Shown one piece after another: positions 17,535-25,790 of a stretch of 58,390 nt of DNA (position 1 is its first letter; every line of letters begins with the position of its first letter). The notes below the pieces were generated by a model. It was not told the origin of the DNA. It did not search any database and saw nothing but the letters and a program-made list of their open reading frames with translations. A program made the position numbers and the translations under genes. Source of the stretch: JACKAN01 sp964502735 (GTDB taxonomy: Bacteria > Bdellovibrionota > Bdellovibrionia > Bdellovibrionales > UBA1609); assembly GCA_964502735.1 (NCBI GenBank), contig CAZCYD010000013.1, forward strand, positions 1 through 58,390. The letters run 5' to 3'.

Positions 17535-19132
17535 AAATGGTGTTCTTTTTATTTTTCACTTTAGGGTTTTCAACTGTTTTTGCAGATGACCTCCTTTCTA
17601 TCTTGCAGAGTTCAAATTCAGAGTCTCTGGTTCAAGAAGTTTCGGAATTGCAAGTCACTTTGAGGGATATTTTAAAGACTCCAACGGCTGAGCAAAACAT
17701 ATTTTTAGACTTTGTTGGGAAAAACCAATTCGAAAAAGCATTGTTGCAGTGGAACTCTGCTTTTTCAGGTACAGAGTTTGTTGATGGTTCAGCTGGACAA
17801 GCCCTGTATTCTTACTTGTTGCTAAAAAATGGTTTGCCCATAGTGGCTGTAGAAGCTCTTTTTAAGGTCGGTGAAGCTAGTAAAATTCCAAAAGTTCTTA
17901 GAGAAGTGATAAAGCTTGAGATTCCTAGTCATCACAACGTATGGTCTCGTGTCCAAGTGGAGTGGAAAAAAGAGTGGAGAGACTTTTTTGATCAGGACAT
18001 TGAAGTTATTCTCATGAGTCGTAGCGATTTAGATTTGAAGAAACAGCAGGAAATTTATGAGTTACTAAAGAAAAGCAAATTACAGACTGTGACTCGTGGA
18101 AAGCTAGAATGGAAGATGGCTTTAAGTTTGGCTGTTAACGAAGATGCTTCTGCTGCTGCAAAAGTTTTGGCTCATTTAATAAAGGAAAATAGAGATTTAA
18201 TTTCTAGCGATCTTATCCATATCACTGCGGCTAGACTTTTGTACGAAAGAGGGTTTTTAGATGCTGCCATTTCTTATTACCAAAAAATTGCTAAAAGTTC
18301 GGAGTATTGGTTTGTAGCTCAAGAGGAAATAGCATGGGCCTATATGAGGAAGGGGCAGCCTCAAGACACTTTAGCTATTGCGAAATCTCAAATGTATCCT
18401 GATTTTGCTCCTCACGTTGGTGCTGAACTGGTTTTTTTAAAAGCTTTGGCTCATTTAAAGCTTTGTGATTTTACTGAAGTGGCAAAAACGCTTCTGGATT
18501 ATCGACTACGATACTATGAAAGAGCAAAATCCTTGTTGGAAGTGGAGAAGTTGGGGGTGACACCGGCGTCTGAGAAGCTTGTGGAACTCATGAAGGGAGG
18601 AAAACGTATTCAACTCCTGAGTTTAGGTTCGGACGCAAAAAGACTTCCAAGATTTTTAACTCGGGACGAGCACCTTATGGATCTAATTGGTACCTATTCA
18701 GATATAGAAAAAGAGTCGGCTGTTGCGGCAAGTTTATACTCACGATCTTTAAGTGAAGGAACAGCTGAAGTGGGTTTTCAGGCTTTTCTGGAGCAGTTAA
18801 AAACAGCGTCTGAGAGAAGAATGCAAGTGGCAAAAAATGCTATATACAGCCTGATTAAACAGAGAGCTTCTGAGGAGATTGCGGAGATTCACTCCGTGCT
18901 ACAAAAAATGCACATTGTTGAAGCTGAGTTGATTCAGCAATCTGCACTTGTCGACAGAGTTACAGCTAGTGCCAAATCATCATCTGACGATTTTAAAAAG
19001 GGCTCTACGGAGCAGCGTACAGATAATAGCTTGGTTTTTCCTTTTGAGGGAGAGACTTGGTTTGATGAGTTAGGTCACTATAAAATTGACGTTGATAAGG
19101 CCTGTAAGAATAAAAAAGTGAGTCGAAAATGA
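17531..19132 (+). CDS. Periplasmic TPR-repeat protein of the Agl/Glt-like cluster
   Basis: 533-aa protein with a signal peptide (MKMVFFLFFTLGFSTVFADD) and a largely alpha-helical body. Repeat-like units include ALLQWNSAF..GQALYSYLLLKNG, AARLLYERGFLDAAISYYQKI and QEEIAWAYMRKGQPQDTLAI, in TPR register. The C-terminal third (about residues 410-480) is a charged helix suggesting coiled coil. The start overlaps the barrel gene by 4 nt (ATGA) and the 3' end overlaps the VWA gene by 4 nt, so translation is coupled. Likely a periplasmic scaffold comparable in kind to GltE/AglT; identity with a particular Glt protein is not shown. Confidence 0.75.
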   Translation: MKMVFFLFFTLGFSTVFADDLLSILQSSNSESLVQEVSELQVTLRDILKTPTAEQNIFLDFVGKNQFEKALLQWNSAFSGTEFVDGSAGQALYSYLLLKNGLPIVAVEALFKVGEASKIPKVLREVIKLEIPSHHNVWSRVQVEWKKEWRDFFDQDIEVILMSRSDLDLKKQQEIYELLKKSKLQTVTRGKLEWKMALSLAVNEDASAAAKVLAHLIKENRDLISSDLIHITAARLLYERGFLDAAISYYQKIAKSSEYWFVAQEEIAWAYMRKGQPQDTLAIAKSQMYPDFAPHVGAELVFLKALAHLKLCDFTEVAKTLLDYRLRYYERAKSLLEVEKLGVTPASEKLVELMKGGKRIQLLSLGSDAKRLPRFLTRDEHLMDLIGTYSDIEKESAVAASLYSRSLSEGTAEVGFQAFLEQLKTASERRMQVAKNAIYSLIKQRASEEIAEIHSVLQKMHIVEAELIQQSALVDRVTASAKSSSDDFKKGSTEQRTDNSLVFPFEGETWFDELGHYKIDVDKACKNKKVSRK

Positions 19133-20136
19133 AGTTGATAACCATTTCTTTTTTGCTACTGACGACGATGTCTTGCTCTCAATATAGTGTTGAAAAGCTA
19201 GATGAGGCCCCAAGGCCTCCCGTCGAGAAGCAAGATAAGATTCAAGGTGTAAAATTAACCTTTAGCCCCATGGTTGATATTTTATTTGTAATTGATAACT
19301 CTGGCAGTATGCTCTCTCATCAGGTCAATTTGGCCAGCCAAGTCCTACAGTTTACAAGTAAGATCACTCAGAATCTTCTTTTAGACTATCATATTGGAGT
19401 GTTGACTTCTTCTATGAGGAACAGGGGAGGACACCTTATAGGTACACCTCCTTGGGTAGATAGAATGACTGCGAATGGAGATGTCATTCTAGCCTCACGA
19501 ATGCAGCCAGGAACTAACGGCGATTATGATGAAAGATTTTTTGAGCCTATTGCCGCGGCACTGTCAGCTCCTCTTGTGGATGGTATAAACGCTGGATTTT
19601 ATCGTCCAGAGGCCTTTTTAGCTGTGGTGTTTATCACTGACACGGGTATAGATGGGCCTTTATCTCCTAGAGAGGCTTTTGACTTTCTTTTAAATTTAAA
19701 AAAAGGAGACGCAAGTCGTCTTGCTGCTTATGCCGCTTTGGTTCCGCCCAATAATCCAAGCCAATGTCAAACTGACTCAGAGTGGGGCTCCGGTGGTATA
19801 CAGAGATTTATGGAGTTTTTGGACTATTTTAGCGACTTCAGTGGAGGGCCAAATTACTTTGACCTTTGTAGTCCCACTTTTGGTGAGGATTTGGCAAAAA
19901 TCGGTGCAGATCTAGAAAGTCGTATAGAAATGTTTATACCTCTAAAAGAGTTTCCGGTACTGTCCACAATGAAAGTTTATTACGGGCGGCAAATGATACC
20001 TCAGCATGAGTATTATGGTTGGAGTTATAATGCTGATCGTGTGGGGATTTTGTTGGGACGAGGACTTGAACTGGAAGAACAAGAAGGGGCGGCTCTGTCA
20101 ATTGATTACATACCAGCCAAATTAAAAAGAAACTGA
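19129..20136 (+). CDS. VWA-domain lipoprotein closing the Agl/Glt-like operon
   Basis: 335-aa predicted lipoprotein (MKLITISFLLLTTMSCSQ, lipobox Cys16). A von Willebrand factor A domain starts at VDILFVIDNSGSM, with the MIDAS DxSxS residues D56, S58 and S60. A second MIDAS-type region can be read in AFLAVVFITDTGIDGP. Four cysteines in the mature part (SQCQTDS, FDLCSPT and nearby) may form disulphides. VWA domains bind protein partners through a metal ion. The gene overlaps the TPR gene by 4 nt and is the last of the operon; a gene-free 150 nt follows. A VWA protein is not part of the core Agl/Glt set I know from Myxococcus. Confidence 0.82.
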   Translation: MKLITISFLLLTTMSCSQYSVEKLDEAPRPPVEKQDKIQGVKLTFSPMVDILFVIDNSGSMLSHQVNLASQVLQFTSKITQNLLLDYHIGVLTSSMRNRGGHLIGTPPWVDRMTANGDVILASRMQPGTNGDYDERFFEPIAAALSAPLVDGINAGFYRPEAFLAVVFITDTGIDGPLSPREAFDFLLNLKKGDASRLAAYAALVPPNNPSQCQTDSEWGSGGIQRFMEFLDYFSDFSGGPNYFDLCSPTFGEDLAKIGADLESRIEMFIPLKEFPVLSTMKVYYGRQMIPQHEYYGWSYNADRVGILLGRGLELEEQEGAALSIDYIPAKLKRN

Positions 20137-20237
20137 AAAGCTCAAGACCTATATTTGAGTGAGTAGAATCCTCTAAGACTTCTTTAGTGCTCTTATTTGT
20201 TGGGCAGTTTCAGTTTCGCTGCTTTCTCCCTTTGCGG

Positions 20238-20266
20238 TTTACTTTTTGTATTATCACTTCTATAAT
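20238..20266 (+). promoter_or_regulatory. Sigma-70-like promoter for the FlgT-like gene pair
   Basis: TTTACT (20238-20243), exactly 17 bp spacer, then a perfect TATAAT (20261-20266). Transcription would begin near 20273, just before the RBS GAGGAG, giving a leader of ~15 nt to the ATG at 20288. This supports the shorter start of the following gene and marks a new operon after the VWA gene. Confidence 0.6.
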
Positions 20267-20287
20267 CCTGAGCGAGGAGAATCTCGA

Positions 20288-21457
20288 ATGTTTAAGTTTA
20301 TCGTTTTTGTCTGCGCTTTAGGATTGTCTTTGTTAAGTTATGGACAAGATCTTGTGGAAGTTCATCATTCAACAACGATGAAGTCGTCTTCTTCTGTTGA
20401 TCCACGCTCTGAAATTACTAAACAGGCCGTAGCAGAAGCCTCAGCTCAGTACATAAAGGACATGATTGGATCGGCAAAATACGATAGGGAAAAAGCTTCC
20501 ATAGATCAAAAAATTGTGAGTAATTATCTAAAATATGTTCCTATAGTTAAAGTCAGCAATATTCAGAGAAGGGGTGAGGATATAGAGGCCGACGTATTTC
20601 TTAAAATTTCTATTGAAAATTTAAAACAGTTGCTTCTGAAGTCAGGACTTCTTTATGAGACAAAGGGAGCTCCCGTCGTGACTCCCTTGATTAGCATTAT
20701 TGATAAGGTGAATGGTCGTTCCTATTTTTGGTGGTCTGGACAAGAGCGTTTAGATGTTGGAAACTTAAAGTTTTGGCTGGAAGGATTTCATTCCGAGTTA
20801 AAAACCACTTTGGCTAAAAAAGATTTTTTCTTATTAGAGCCAGTGAGATGGGAGGTTCACAATCAGTTGCCAGAACCCTTTAAAACAGAGAGCCCTAGAA
20901 CCGAAGACCTTTTATTTATTTCCCAATCAATGAAGGGATCTATCTTGATTAGAGGGAATTTTATTGTTGAGAAATCTAAAAAAATGGATGGTAGTTATTT
21001 GATAAATGTCCAACTGGAGGCTCTACAGTCTAACAATGGAAGAGTTGTGGCTGAGGTTGTCAGAAATTATGAAACAGAAATTGGACCCTTTCAGTCTATG
21101 GTTGCAGACAAATTTACATCACTAAAGGTGGGGCTGTCTGTAGATTTGGCCAGTCAAATTTCTGAGGCTTGGCAGAAGGGAACATTTGGTTCCTCACTTG
21201 TTCAGTTGAGTATCAAGGGACCTTTAAGCTACAAGGAGTTGGAGAACTTCAAGTCTTTGTTAGTCAAGAATGTGCGGCAAGTTAGAGGGTTGAGAGAGCG
21301 ATTTCTGTCTCGTGGTCTATACGGGTTTGAAATTGACTCATCCTCTGGTGTGACGGAGTTGGCAACAGCTATAAAAGGTGCAGAATTTCCCAGGTACAAG
21401 GTCGAGGTTGAAGATGTCAGATCTAATAGACTCGCTTTGAATGTCATATTCAGATAG
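20288..21457 (+). CDS. Exported protein, possibly FlgT-N-like
   Basis: 389-aa protein with a signal peptide (MFKFIVFVCALGLSLLSYGQ). The first mature ~100 residues (ITKQAVAEASAQYIKDMI, then YVPIVKVSNIQRRGEDIEAD and IENLKQLLLKSGLL) resemble in order the N-terminal domain of FlgT and of LPP20-type proteins. The middle is unrecognised. The last ~80 residues (KELENFKSLLVKNVRQVRG ... SSGVTELATAI) look like a small ferredoxin-like domain seen in DUF2066-type proteins. The start at 20288 has RBS GAGGAG and follows the promoter at 20238-20266; an in-frame upstream start would overlap that promoter. It overlaps the next gene by 17 nt. Function unknown; envelope assembly is a guess from the partner. Confidence 0.65.
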   Translation: MFKFIVFVCALGLSLLSYGQDLVEVHHSTTMKSSSSVDPRSEITKQAVAEASAQYIKDMIGSAKYDREKASIDQKIVSNYLKYVPIVKVSNIQRRGEDIEADVFLKISIENLKQLLLKSGLLYETKGAPVVTPLISIIDKVNGRSYFWWSGQERLDVGNLKFWLEGFHSELKTTLAKKDFFLLEPVRWEVHNQLPEPFKTESPRTEDLLFISQSMKGSILIRGNFIVEKSKKMDGSYLINVQLEALQSNNGRVVAEVVRNYETEIGPFQSMVADKFTSLKVGLSVDLASQISEAWQKGTFGSSLVQLSIKGPLSYKELENFKSLLVKNVRQVRGLRERFLSRGLYGFEIDSSSGVTELATAIKGAEFPRYKVEVEDVRSNRLALNVIFR

Positions 21458-22412
21458 AATAAAAAAAATGAGATTCTATTTCTTATCGCTCTTTATATTC
21501 ATTTTAATGGGATGTGGTCTTGTCACTCATAGAGGGGAGCAGGATCAAACTCATCAAAACATAGAAGTTAGAGGGGTTCCTTATCAAGCTCGAGCAGGGG
21601 CCGAAGCCCCTTTGCGGAAAAGAATTCTAGTCCTTCCTTTTATTGATGAAAAGGTCGGGCGCTCTCAAAATGTGGTGAACTCGGCAAGGGCTGCGGTTAT
21701 CAATCGCCTTGCAGCGACGCATAAATTCGTTATTTTAAAAAACTCCGATATTCCTCAAGATATCTCGAGTTTTTTAAACGAAAATAGGGAGTATGACTTA
21801 GAAAAAATCGGGCCTATAGCTAATAGCATGGGAATTGCCGCAATCGTAGAGGGTAAAGTTCTAGAAGTAAAAGCGAAGCGAATTGGAGATCAAGTCGGCA
21901 TTTTTAGAGAGGTGAAGGCAAAGGTCGAAACGCAAGTTCGCATTAGGATTCTTTCGGCTCGCACGGGTAGGATTATATTGGACGAAGTTAGAAGTGGAAA
22001 TGTCGAGTCCTCTACGACTCGCGTAGCCGAGTATTCTTATAGTGATCGATATTTGAGTGAGGACCCTAAACTCGTGCACTTGTCGGTAACTCAAGCCTTT
22101 CAAGGAGCATTAACGAATGTTGTTAAAGCCATAGAGAAAATCTCTTGGGAGGGTCTGGTGGCCATGGTTTCTGGAGAAAGGGTGTTTATTAATGCAGGGC
22201 GATTGTCAGGAATTCAAGTCGGAGACATTCTCAAAGTTACAGAAGTTGGAGAAGAAATATTTGATCCAGACTCTGGAGCTTTTATTGGGCAGGCACCGGG
22301 TAGGATGAAGGGTACCGTTGAAGTGGTGAGTTATTTTGGTCAAGATGGGTCTATCTGCTTAATACACTCAGGCTCAGGGTTCAAAGAGAACGATAAAGTA
22401 GAACTCTACTGA
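21441..22412 (+). CDS. Lipoprotein with CsgG-like and FlgT-C-like domains
   Basis: 323-aa predicted lipoprotein with lipobox FILMGC (Cys25 with this start). The domain after ~residue 60 (RKRILVLPFIDE, DLEKIGPIANSMGIAAIVEG, VRIRILSARTGRIILDE) has the CsgG/FlgT-middle pattern. The C-terminal ~70 residues (VFINAGRLSGIQVGDILKV, then a closing strand IHSGSGFKENDKVELY) match the FlgT C-terminal SH3-like domain. FlgT forms the H-ring around the flagellar basal body in Vibrio; CsgG-like proteins act in outer-membrane assembly. The start is uncertain: ATG at 21441 overlaps the upstream gene by 17 nt; ATG at 21468 (MRFYFLSLF) is also possible, and neither has a clear RBS. Confidence 0.7.
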   Translation: MSYSDRIKKMRFYFLSLFIFILMGCGLVTHRGEQDQTHQNIEVRGVPYQARAGAEAPLRKRILVLPFIDEKVGRSQNVVNSARAAVINRLAATHKFVILKNSDIPQDISSFLNENREYDLEKIGPIANSMGIAAIVEGKVLEVKAKRIGDQVGIFREVKAKVETQVRIRILSARTGRIILDEVRSGNVESSTTRVAEYSYSDRYLSEDPKLVHLSVTQAFQGALTNVVKAIEKISWEGLVAMVSGERVFINAGRLSGIQVGDILKVTEVGEEIFDPDSGAFIGQAPGRMKGTVEVVSYFGQDGSICLIHSGSGFKENDKVELY

Positions 22413-22504
22413 TGCTCCAGACTTGAACTCTCCGCTTAAACCAAGGCTTAGTCGCAATTTTTTGTGACTTTGCACGAAGAAAGACCTTGTGCTAGCTTGT
22501 GCAA

Positions 22505-23191
22505 ATGGATGAAATTAATTTTGATTCTCAATGGCTAGGGATCTGTGATTATGAAAGGGCCTTAAAGAGGCAACAGCAGCTCTACCAAGAGTCCCTTGAT
22601 AATCAGAAGACCTTTTTACTAGGTCTCGAACACTCTCCGGTGATTACAGTTGGACGGCGGAGCAAGATTGATGAAGAGCTTCGCCTAGGTAAAGAAAAGT
22701 TACTGAGCTTAGGCTGGCAAATTGTATCAGCGGACAGAGGTGGGCAGGCTACAATGCATATGCCCGGACAGTTAGTTGTGTATCCTGTTATAAATTTAAG
22801 GCATTTTGGATTAGGTGTTCGTGAGTACCTGTGTTTACTTTCAAAGGCAACCTCTCGTTTGTTACACGAGTCCTATCAGGTGAGTTCAGTTGACTCCAGT
22901 GACGATCCAGGTCTTTACACTGAAAATGGCAAAATTTGTTTTTTTGGAATTAGGGTGCAAAGAGGGGTCGCCTATCACGGACTTTCTTTGAATGTTCACA
23001 ATGATTTGACCTCTTTTAAATTTATTCGCCCCTGTGGTATCGAGGAAAGAAGTTTTGATTCTCTGAAGTCACATTCTATAGATGCGTCATGTCATAATGT
23101 GTTTACTCAATGGGCAAAGGTCTTTCAGGATGAGTTGAGACAAAGAGTACCAGAGTGGAGTAAAGTTGACTGTCGCAACAGAAAATTATAA
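22505..23191 (+). CDS. lipB: Lipoyl(octanoyl) transferase LipB
   Basis: Transfers octanoate from octanoyl-ACP to lipoyl domains of 2-oxoacid dehydrogenases and GcvH. All LipB landmarks are present: RGGQATMHMPGQLVVYPVI (family RGGxxTxHxPGQ), the lysine in NGKICFFGIRVQRG, HGLSLNV, and the catalytic cysteine in FIRPCGIEE. 228 aa, a normal length. The ATG at 22505 is preferred; an in-frame GTG at 22499 adds two residues, and neither has a strong RBS. A hairpin 10 nt downstream probably ends the transcript before the tRNA gene. Confidence 0.93.
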   Translation: MDEINFDSQWLGICDYERALKRQQQLYQESLDNQKTFLLGLEHSPVITVGRRSKIDEELRLGKEKLLSLGWQIVSADRGGQATMHMPGQLVVYPVINLRHFGLGVREYLCLLSKATSRLLHESYQVSSVDSSDDPGLYTENGKICFFGIRVQRGVAYHGLSLNVHNDLTSFKFIRPCGIEERSFDSLKSHSIDASCHNVFTQWAKVFQDELRQRVPEWSKVDCRNRKL

Positions 23192-23201
23192 ACATTCAAG
23201 G

Positions 23202-23231
23202 CTCCTAGCTCAATCTCGCTAGGAGTTAAAA
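23202..23231 (+). terminator. Hairpin after lipB
   Basis: Perfect 8-bp stem CTCCTAGC / GCTAGGAG (23202-23209 and 23218-23225) with an 8-nt loop, followed by TTAAAATTT. It starts 10 nt after the lipB stop. The tail is T/A mixed rather than a clean T tract, so strength is uncertain. Confidence 0.5.
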
Positions 23232-23232
23232 T

Positions 23233-23261
23233 TTGTAGAGTCCATAATTAGATTTTATAAA
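23233..23261 (+). promoter_or_regulatory. Sigma-70-like promoter for tRNA-Val
   Basis: TTGTAG (23233-23238), 17-bp spacer, TATAAA (23256-23261). The predicted start near 23268 lies just ahead of the mature tRNA 5' end at 23274. Confidence 0.55.
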
Positions 23262-23273
23262 TGAGAATTATAA

Positions 23274-23350
23274 TGGGATATAGCTCAGTTGGTTAGAGTG
23301 CCACGTTGACATCGTGGAGGTCGGCGGTTCGAATCCGCCTATCCCAACCA
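23274..23350 (+). tRNA. tRNA-Val (anticodon GAC)
   Basis: 77-nt cloverleaf. The acceptor stem TGGGATA pairs fully with TATCCCA. The D-arm is GCTC...GAGT, the anticodon stem CCACG/CGTGG carries loop TTGACAT with anticodon GAC, and the T-arm is GGCGG TTCGAAT CCGCC. Discriminator A and an encoded CCA end the gene. It stands alone between lipB and a convergent gene. Confidence 0.97.
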
Positions 23351-23398
23351 TTTAAGGGGAGTATTGGCTTTGCCCTTCTATTTGATGAAGACCCAATG

Positions 23399-24412
23399 TT
23401 ATTCAATTCCCCAAAGTAAAAGACGATCCTGATTGCGTTTAGGGAAATAATATCTTCCATTTACATTCACACTAAAGTCCAAACCCCACTGGGGCCCAAT
23501 CTTCATATTACCCTGTCCAGTTCCATATGAGGGATCCAATGTAAAATTAAATTGCAAAATTCTAGGACCAATATCTCGATGATAAGCTCTAACTAGAACT
23601 CTTGAGGCACTGCCATCGTTATCAAGATTCACAGGTAAAACTAGGCAGCGATTTCCTCCTGATACAAAAGTAGCTAACATTTTTTTAGGAAATTTTTCTC
23701 TAACCAAAATACCATAAGATAATTCTTTATATTCGCCTATGATTATCTGGTCCGTTGTCATAAGTCCCATATCACAAGCGTATTGTTGAATAGTCCCACT
23801 ATCTAGATATGAGTTTTTAAAAAGTTCATGAACAAAAGTAGAAATTAACTGCGTTGTCTCTAGGGGTTCATTGTTATAATCGTCATAATACAAACGAATG
23901 AGAGCTTCATGAGCCAAAAAAGAAGCCACATCTTCTGGATAATGACTTATCATTTCTTGTAATACATCTCGATCCACTTCCACTGTCAGAGTGGCTTTAT
24001 CCTGGTAAGCTAGTCGATAAATCTTACCATCGTGACCTGTCCAGGGTAGCTCGACTTTTCCTGTATCGTTTAGCTCTGCTAAAGGACCTTTTACCAAATA
24101 AAAATTTAATCTTTGGATGGCCTCAAACATGGCTGTTACCAGCTTTGTGTTAGAATGAACACCTATGGTGAACAAACTTATGTGGCCCATTCCTCGGACT
24201 TCATCCAGACTCTTCTTCATTAGAAGAGCGTACTTCATTTTATCTGACCACAGCGCTCGTTGCGGGATAATAACTTGATCTAAGAATCGACTATTTCTTT
24301 GGTTGTCTTTAACTACATTTCCGCCATTTCCTATCACGTTGTAGGCTTGGGCGAATTTGAAAGTGAATAAATAGATCATTAGTAAGATCATGAAATTGAA
24401 TCTGTTATTCAT
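23399..24412 (-). CDS. Exported protein of unknown function
   Basis: 337-aa protein with a signal peptide (cleavage near KFAQA-YNV). The mature N-terminus is Gly/Asn-rich (VIGNGGNVV). A helix with FLAHEALIRLYYDD in the middle recalls the HE-containing helix of zinc metallopeptidases, but the second histidine of HExxH is missing (HEALIR), so no protease activity can be claimed. The C-terminal half is beta-rich with two cysteines. RBS AAGGAG precedes the ATG. The start overlaps the end of the TIGR02147-like gene by 8 nt, so the two are translated together. I do not recognise the family. Confidence 0.7.
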   Translation of the reverse strand: MNNRFNFMILLMIYLFTFKFAQAYNVIGNGGNVVKDNQRNSRFLDQVIIPQRALWSDKMKYALLMKKSLDEVRGMGHISLFTIGVHSNTKLVTAMFEAIQRLNFYLVKGPLAELNDTGKVELPWTGHDGKIYRLAYQDKATLTVEVDRDVLQEMISHYPEDVASFLAHEALIRLYYDDYNNEPLETTQLISTFVHELFKNSYLDSGTIQQYACDMGLMTTDQIIIGEYKELSYGILVREKFPKKMLATFVSGGNRCLVLPVNLDNDGSASRVLVRAYHRDIGPRILQFNFTLDPSYGTGQGNMKIGPQWGLDFSVNVNGRYYFPKRNQDRLLLWGIE

Positions 24413-24926
24413 TTAAGGTCTCCTTATTATTAAAAGTTTCATTTTCAACTTGGGTTTGGGTTAGCGGCACAAACTGGATATTCAAGCTGTAAACTTCATC
24501 TGCATTTTTTGTCTCAAATTCACTGGCAAACTCTGCCAGGAAGTTTCTGATCCTTGCCTTTGCCTTTGTTATATTTTGTTTATTAAATATCAAGGTGGCA
24601 GTTATCAACTCCCTCCATGCCACCGGAACTTCATTAACAGCCTCAATAGCCAAATTGAGAATTTGAGTATGAGAAGTTTTTAAGGCCGATGATGAAATAT
24701 CTTGAGTTGAAGAAAGTTGGTTTTTTAAAAGTTTGAATTCGGAAATTTTATCATCAATATAAACAACTTGAATTAAATTTACTCTCTCAAGTCTTTGCAA
24801 AGCGCTATTTACAATCAGAGGATTGACGTTTAGTCTTTTCGAAATCCATTGGATGTCAGGTTTAAAACTTTTTAGTTCCATTAAACTTAAAATGGCGTAG
24901 TGGTACCAATCGGCAATAACGGCAAA
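24405..24926 (-). CDS. TIGR02147/DUF4423-family protein, N-terminus lost in assembly gap
   Basis: Only the C-terminal ~173 residues are readable; the 5' part runs into the N run. The visible start, FAVIADWYHYAILSLMELKSFK, followed by a winged-helix-like segment (IQWISKRLNVNPLIVNSALQRLERVNLIQ), matches the DUF4423 domain of TIGR02147 proteins, which are abundant in Bdellovibrio-like and Fibrobacter genomes and are thought to be regulators. Family members are ~270 aa with an N-terminal HTH-like part of about 100-130 residues. The 100 N can hold only 33 residues, so either the true gap is longer or the gene is truncated. It is coupled to the downstream exported protein by an 8-nt overlap. Confidence 0.75.
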   Translation of the reverse strand, partial: FAVIADWYHYAILSLMELKSFKPDIQWISKRLNVNPLIVNSALQRLERVNLIQVVYIDDKISEFKLLKNQLSSTQDISSSALKTSHTQILNLAIEAVNEVPVAWRELITATLIFNKQNITKAKARIRNFLAEFASEFETKNADEVYSLNIQFVPLTQTQVENETFNNKETLNE

Positions 24927-25026
24927 NNNNNNNNNNNNNNNNNNNNNNNNNNNNNNNNNNNNNNNNNNNNNNNNNNNNNNNNNNNNNNNNNNNNNNNNNN
25001 NNNNNNNNNNNNNNNNNNNNNNNNNN
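24927..25026. other. Assembly gap of 100 N
   Basis: Exactly 100 undetermined bases, the usual placeholder for a scaffold join of unknown length. It removes the 5' part of the TIGR02147-like gene and its promoter, and possibly more. Confidence 0.99.
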
Positions 25027-25121
25027 GTTCCCAATTTACTGGTAACAGGAAGAATTTACAAGGTTCTGATCCTGGTTAAGAGTACCCTTTAATTGATTTC
25101 ACTCGGAATTGAATGGTGCAG

Positions 25122-25625
25122 TCATTGGGAAAGCAAATAACGCTTTAATTTCATCTCTAACAGCGGACTCAGTCCTTTTGTCGCCCAGACTACCTCCTTT
25201 TTTTTATCAACAACAATTATCGTTGGCGTGACGGTCACATCATATTTTTTTCTCAAAGCTCCATCCTTGTCCCAAACCACTGGAAAGTTGTATTCACGTT
25301 CTTTGACGACAGCTTGGAGATCAGACAATTGGTTATCTATGGAAATAGCCACAATTTGTTGTGGGTGAATTATAGAATTTTTAATCATTTTGTGAATTCT
25401 CTTGAGTTCAACTTCACAAGGTGGACACCATGATGCCCAAAATACATAGGCTATAGATCCTTCTGTGTTTACTCGTTTTTCTTTAATGTCGACCAATTCT
25501 CCTAAGTTTTTTGAAACCTCACCCTCGAGTTTTAGCGACTTCAAAACTTTGGGAACCTGAGAATTAACTAAATATGAGAGAACTAACACAAAAAATAAAT
25601 TGGAAAGTGTAAGGTGCTTCTTCAT
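25122..25625 (-). CDS. TlpA/ResA-like thioredoxin-fold protein
   Basis: 167-aa exported or membrane-anchored thiol-disulphide protein. The N-terminal hydrophobic segment (residues ~8-22) can be a signal anchor. The active site WASWCPPCEVE has Cys67 and Cys70, followed by the family features IVAISIDNQ, FPVVWDKDG and the cis-proline VTPTIIVVD. Such proteins reduce periplasmic disulphides, often for cytochrome c maturation, but no cytochrome genes are nearby. It stands alone, upstream of the gap and divergent from the next gene. Confidence 0.85.
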   Translation of the reverse strand: MKKHLTLSNLFFVLVLSYLVNSQVPKVLKSLKLEGEVSKNLGELVDIKEKRVNTEGSIAYVFWASWCPPCEVELKRIHKMIKNSIIHPQQIVAISIDNQLSDLQAVVKEREYNFPVVWDKDGALRKKYDVTVTPTIIVVDKKKEVVWATKGLSPLLEMKLKRYLLSQ

Positions 25626-25790
25626 AATTTGAGCCTATCACCAAATAGGAAATTAATCTTAACTTTTACATCTTTTTAAACTGAGAAATAAATAACAAAC
25701 TATCCAATCCAGTTTTGACTCTCGTCCTGGCGGTTAAATAGGACTTTTCTCTTTTAAAGATTTCAAGTTTAATTGCCGATTCACTTTCTA

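Noticed and set aside
20137..20175. Hairpin CTCAA / TTGAG after the VWA gene
   Set aside because: 5-bp stem without a T run; too weak.
23900..23950. HEALIR helix as a zinc metalloprotease motif
   Set aside because: The second His of HExxH is absent, and no other metal ligands are evident.
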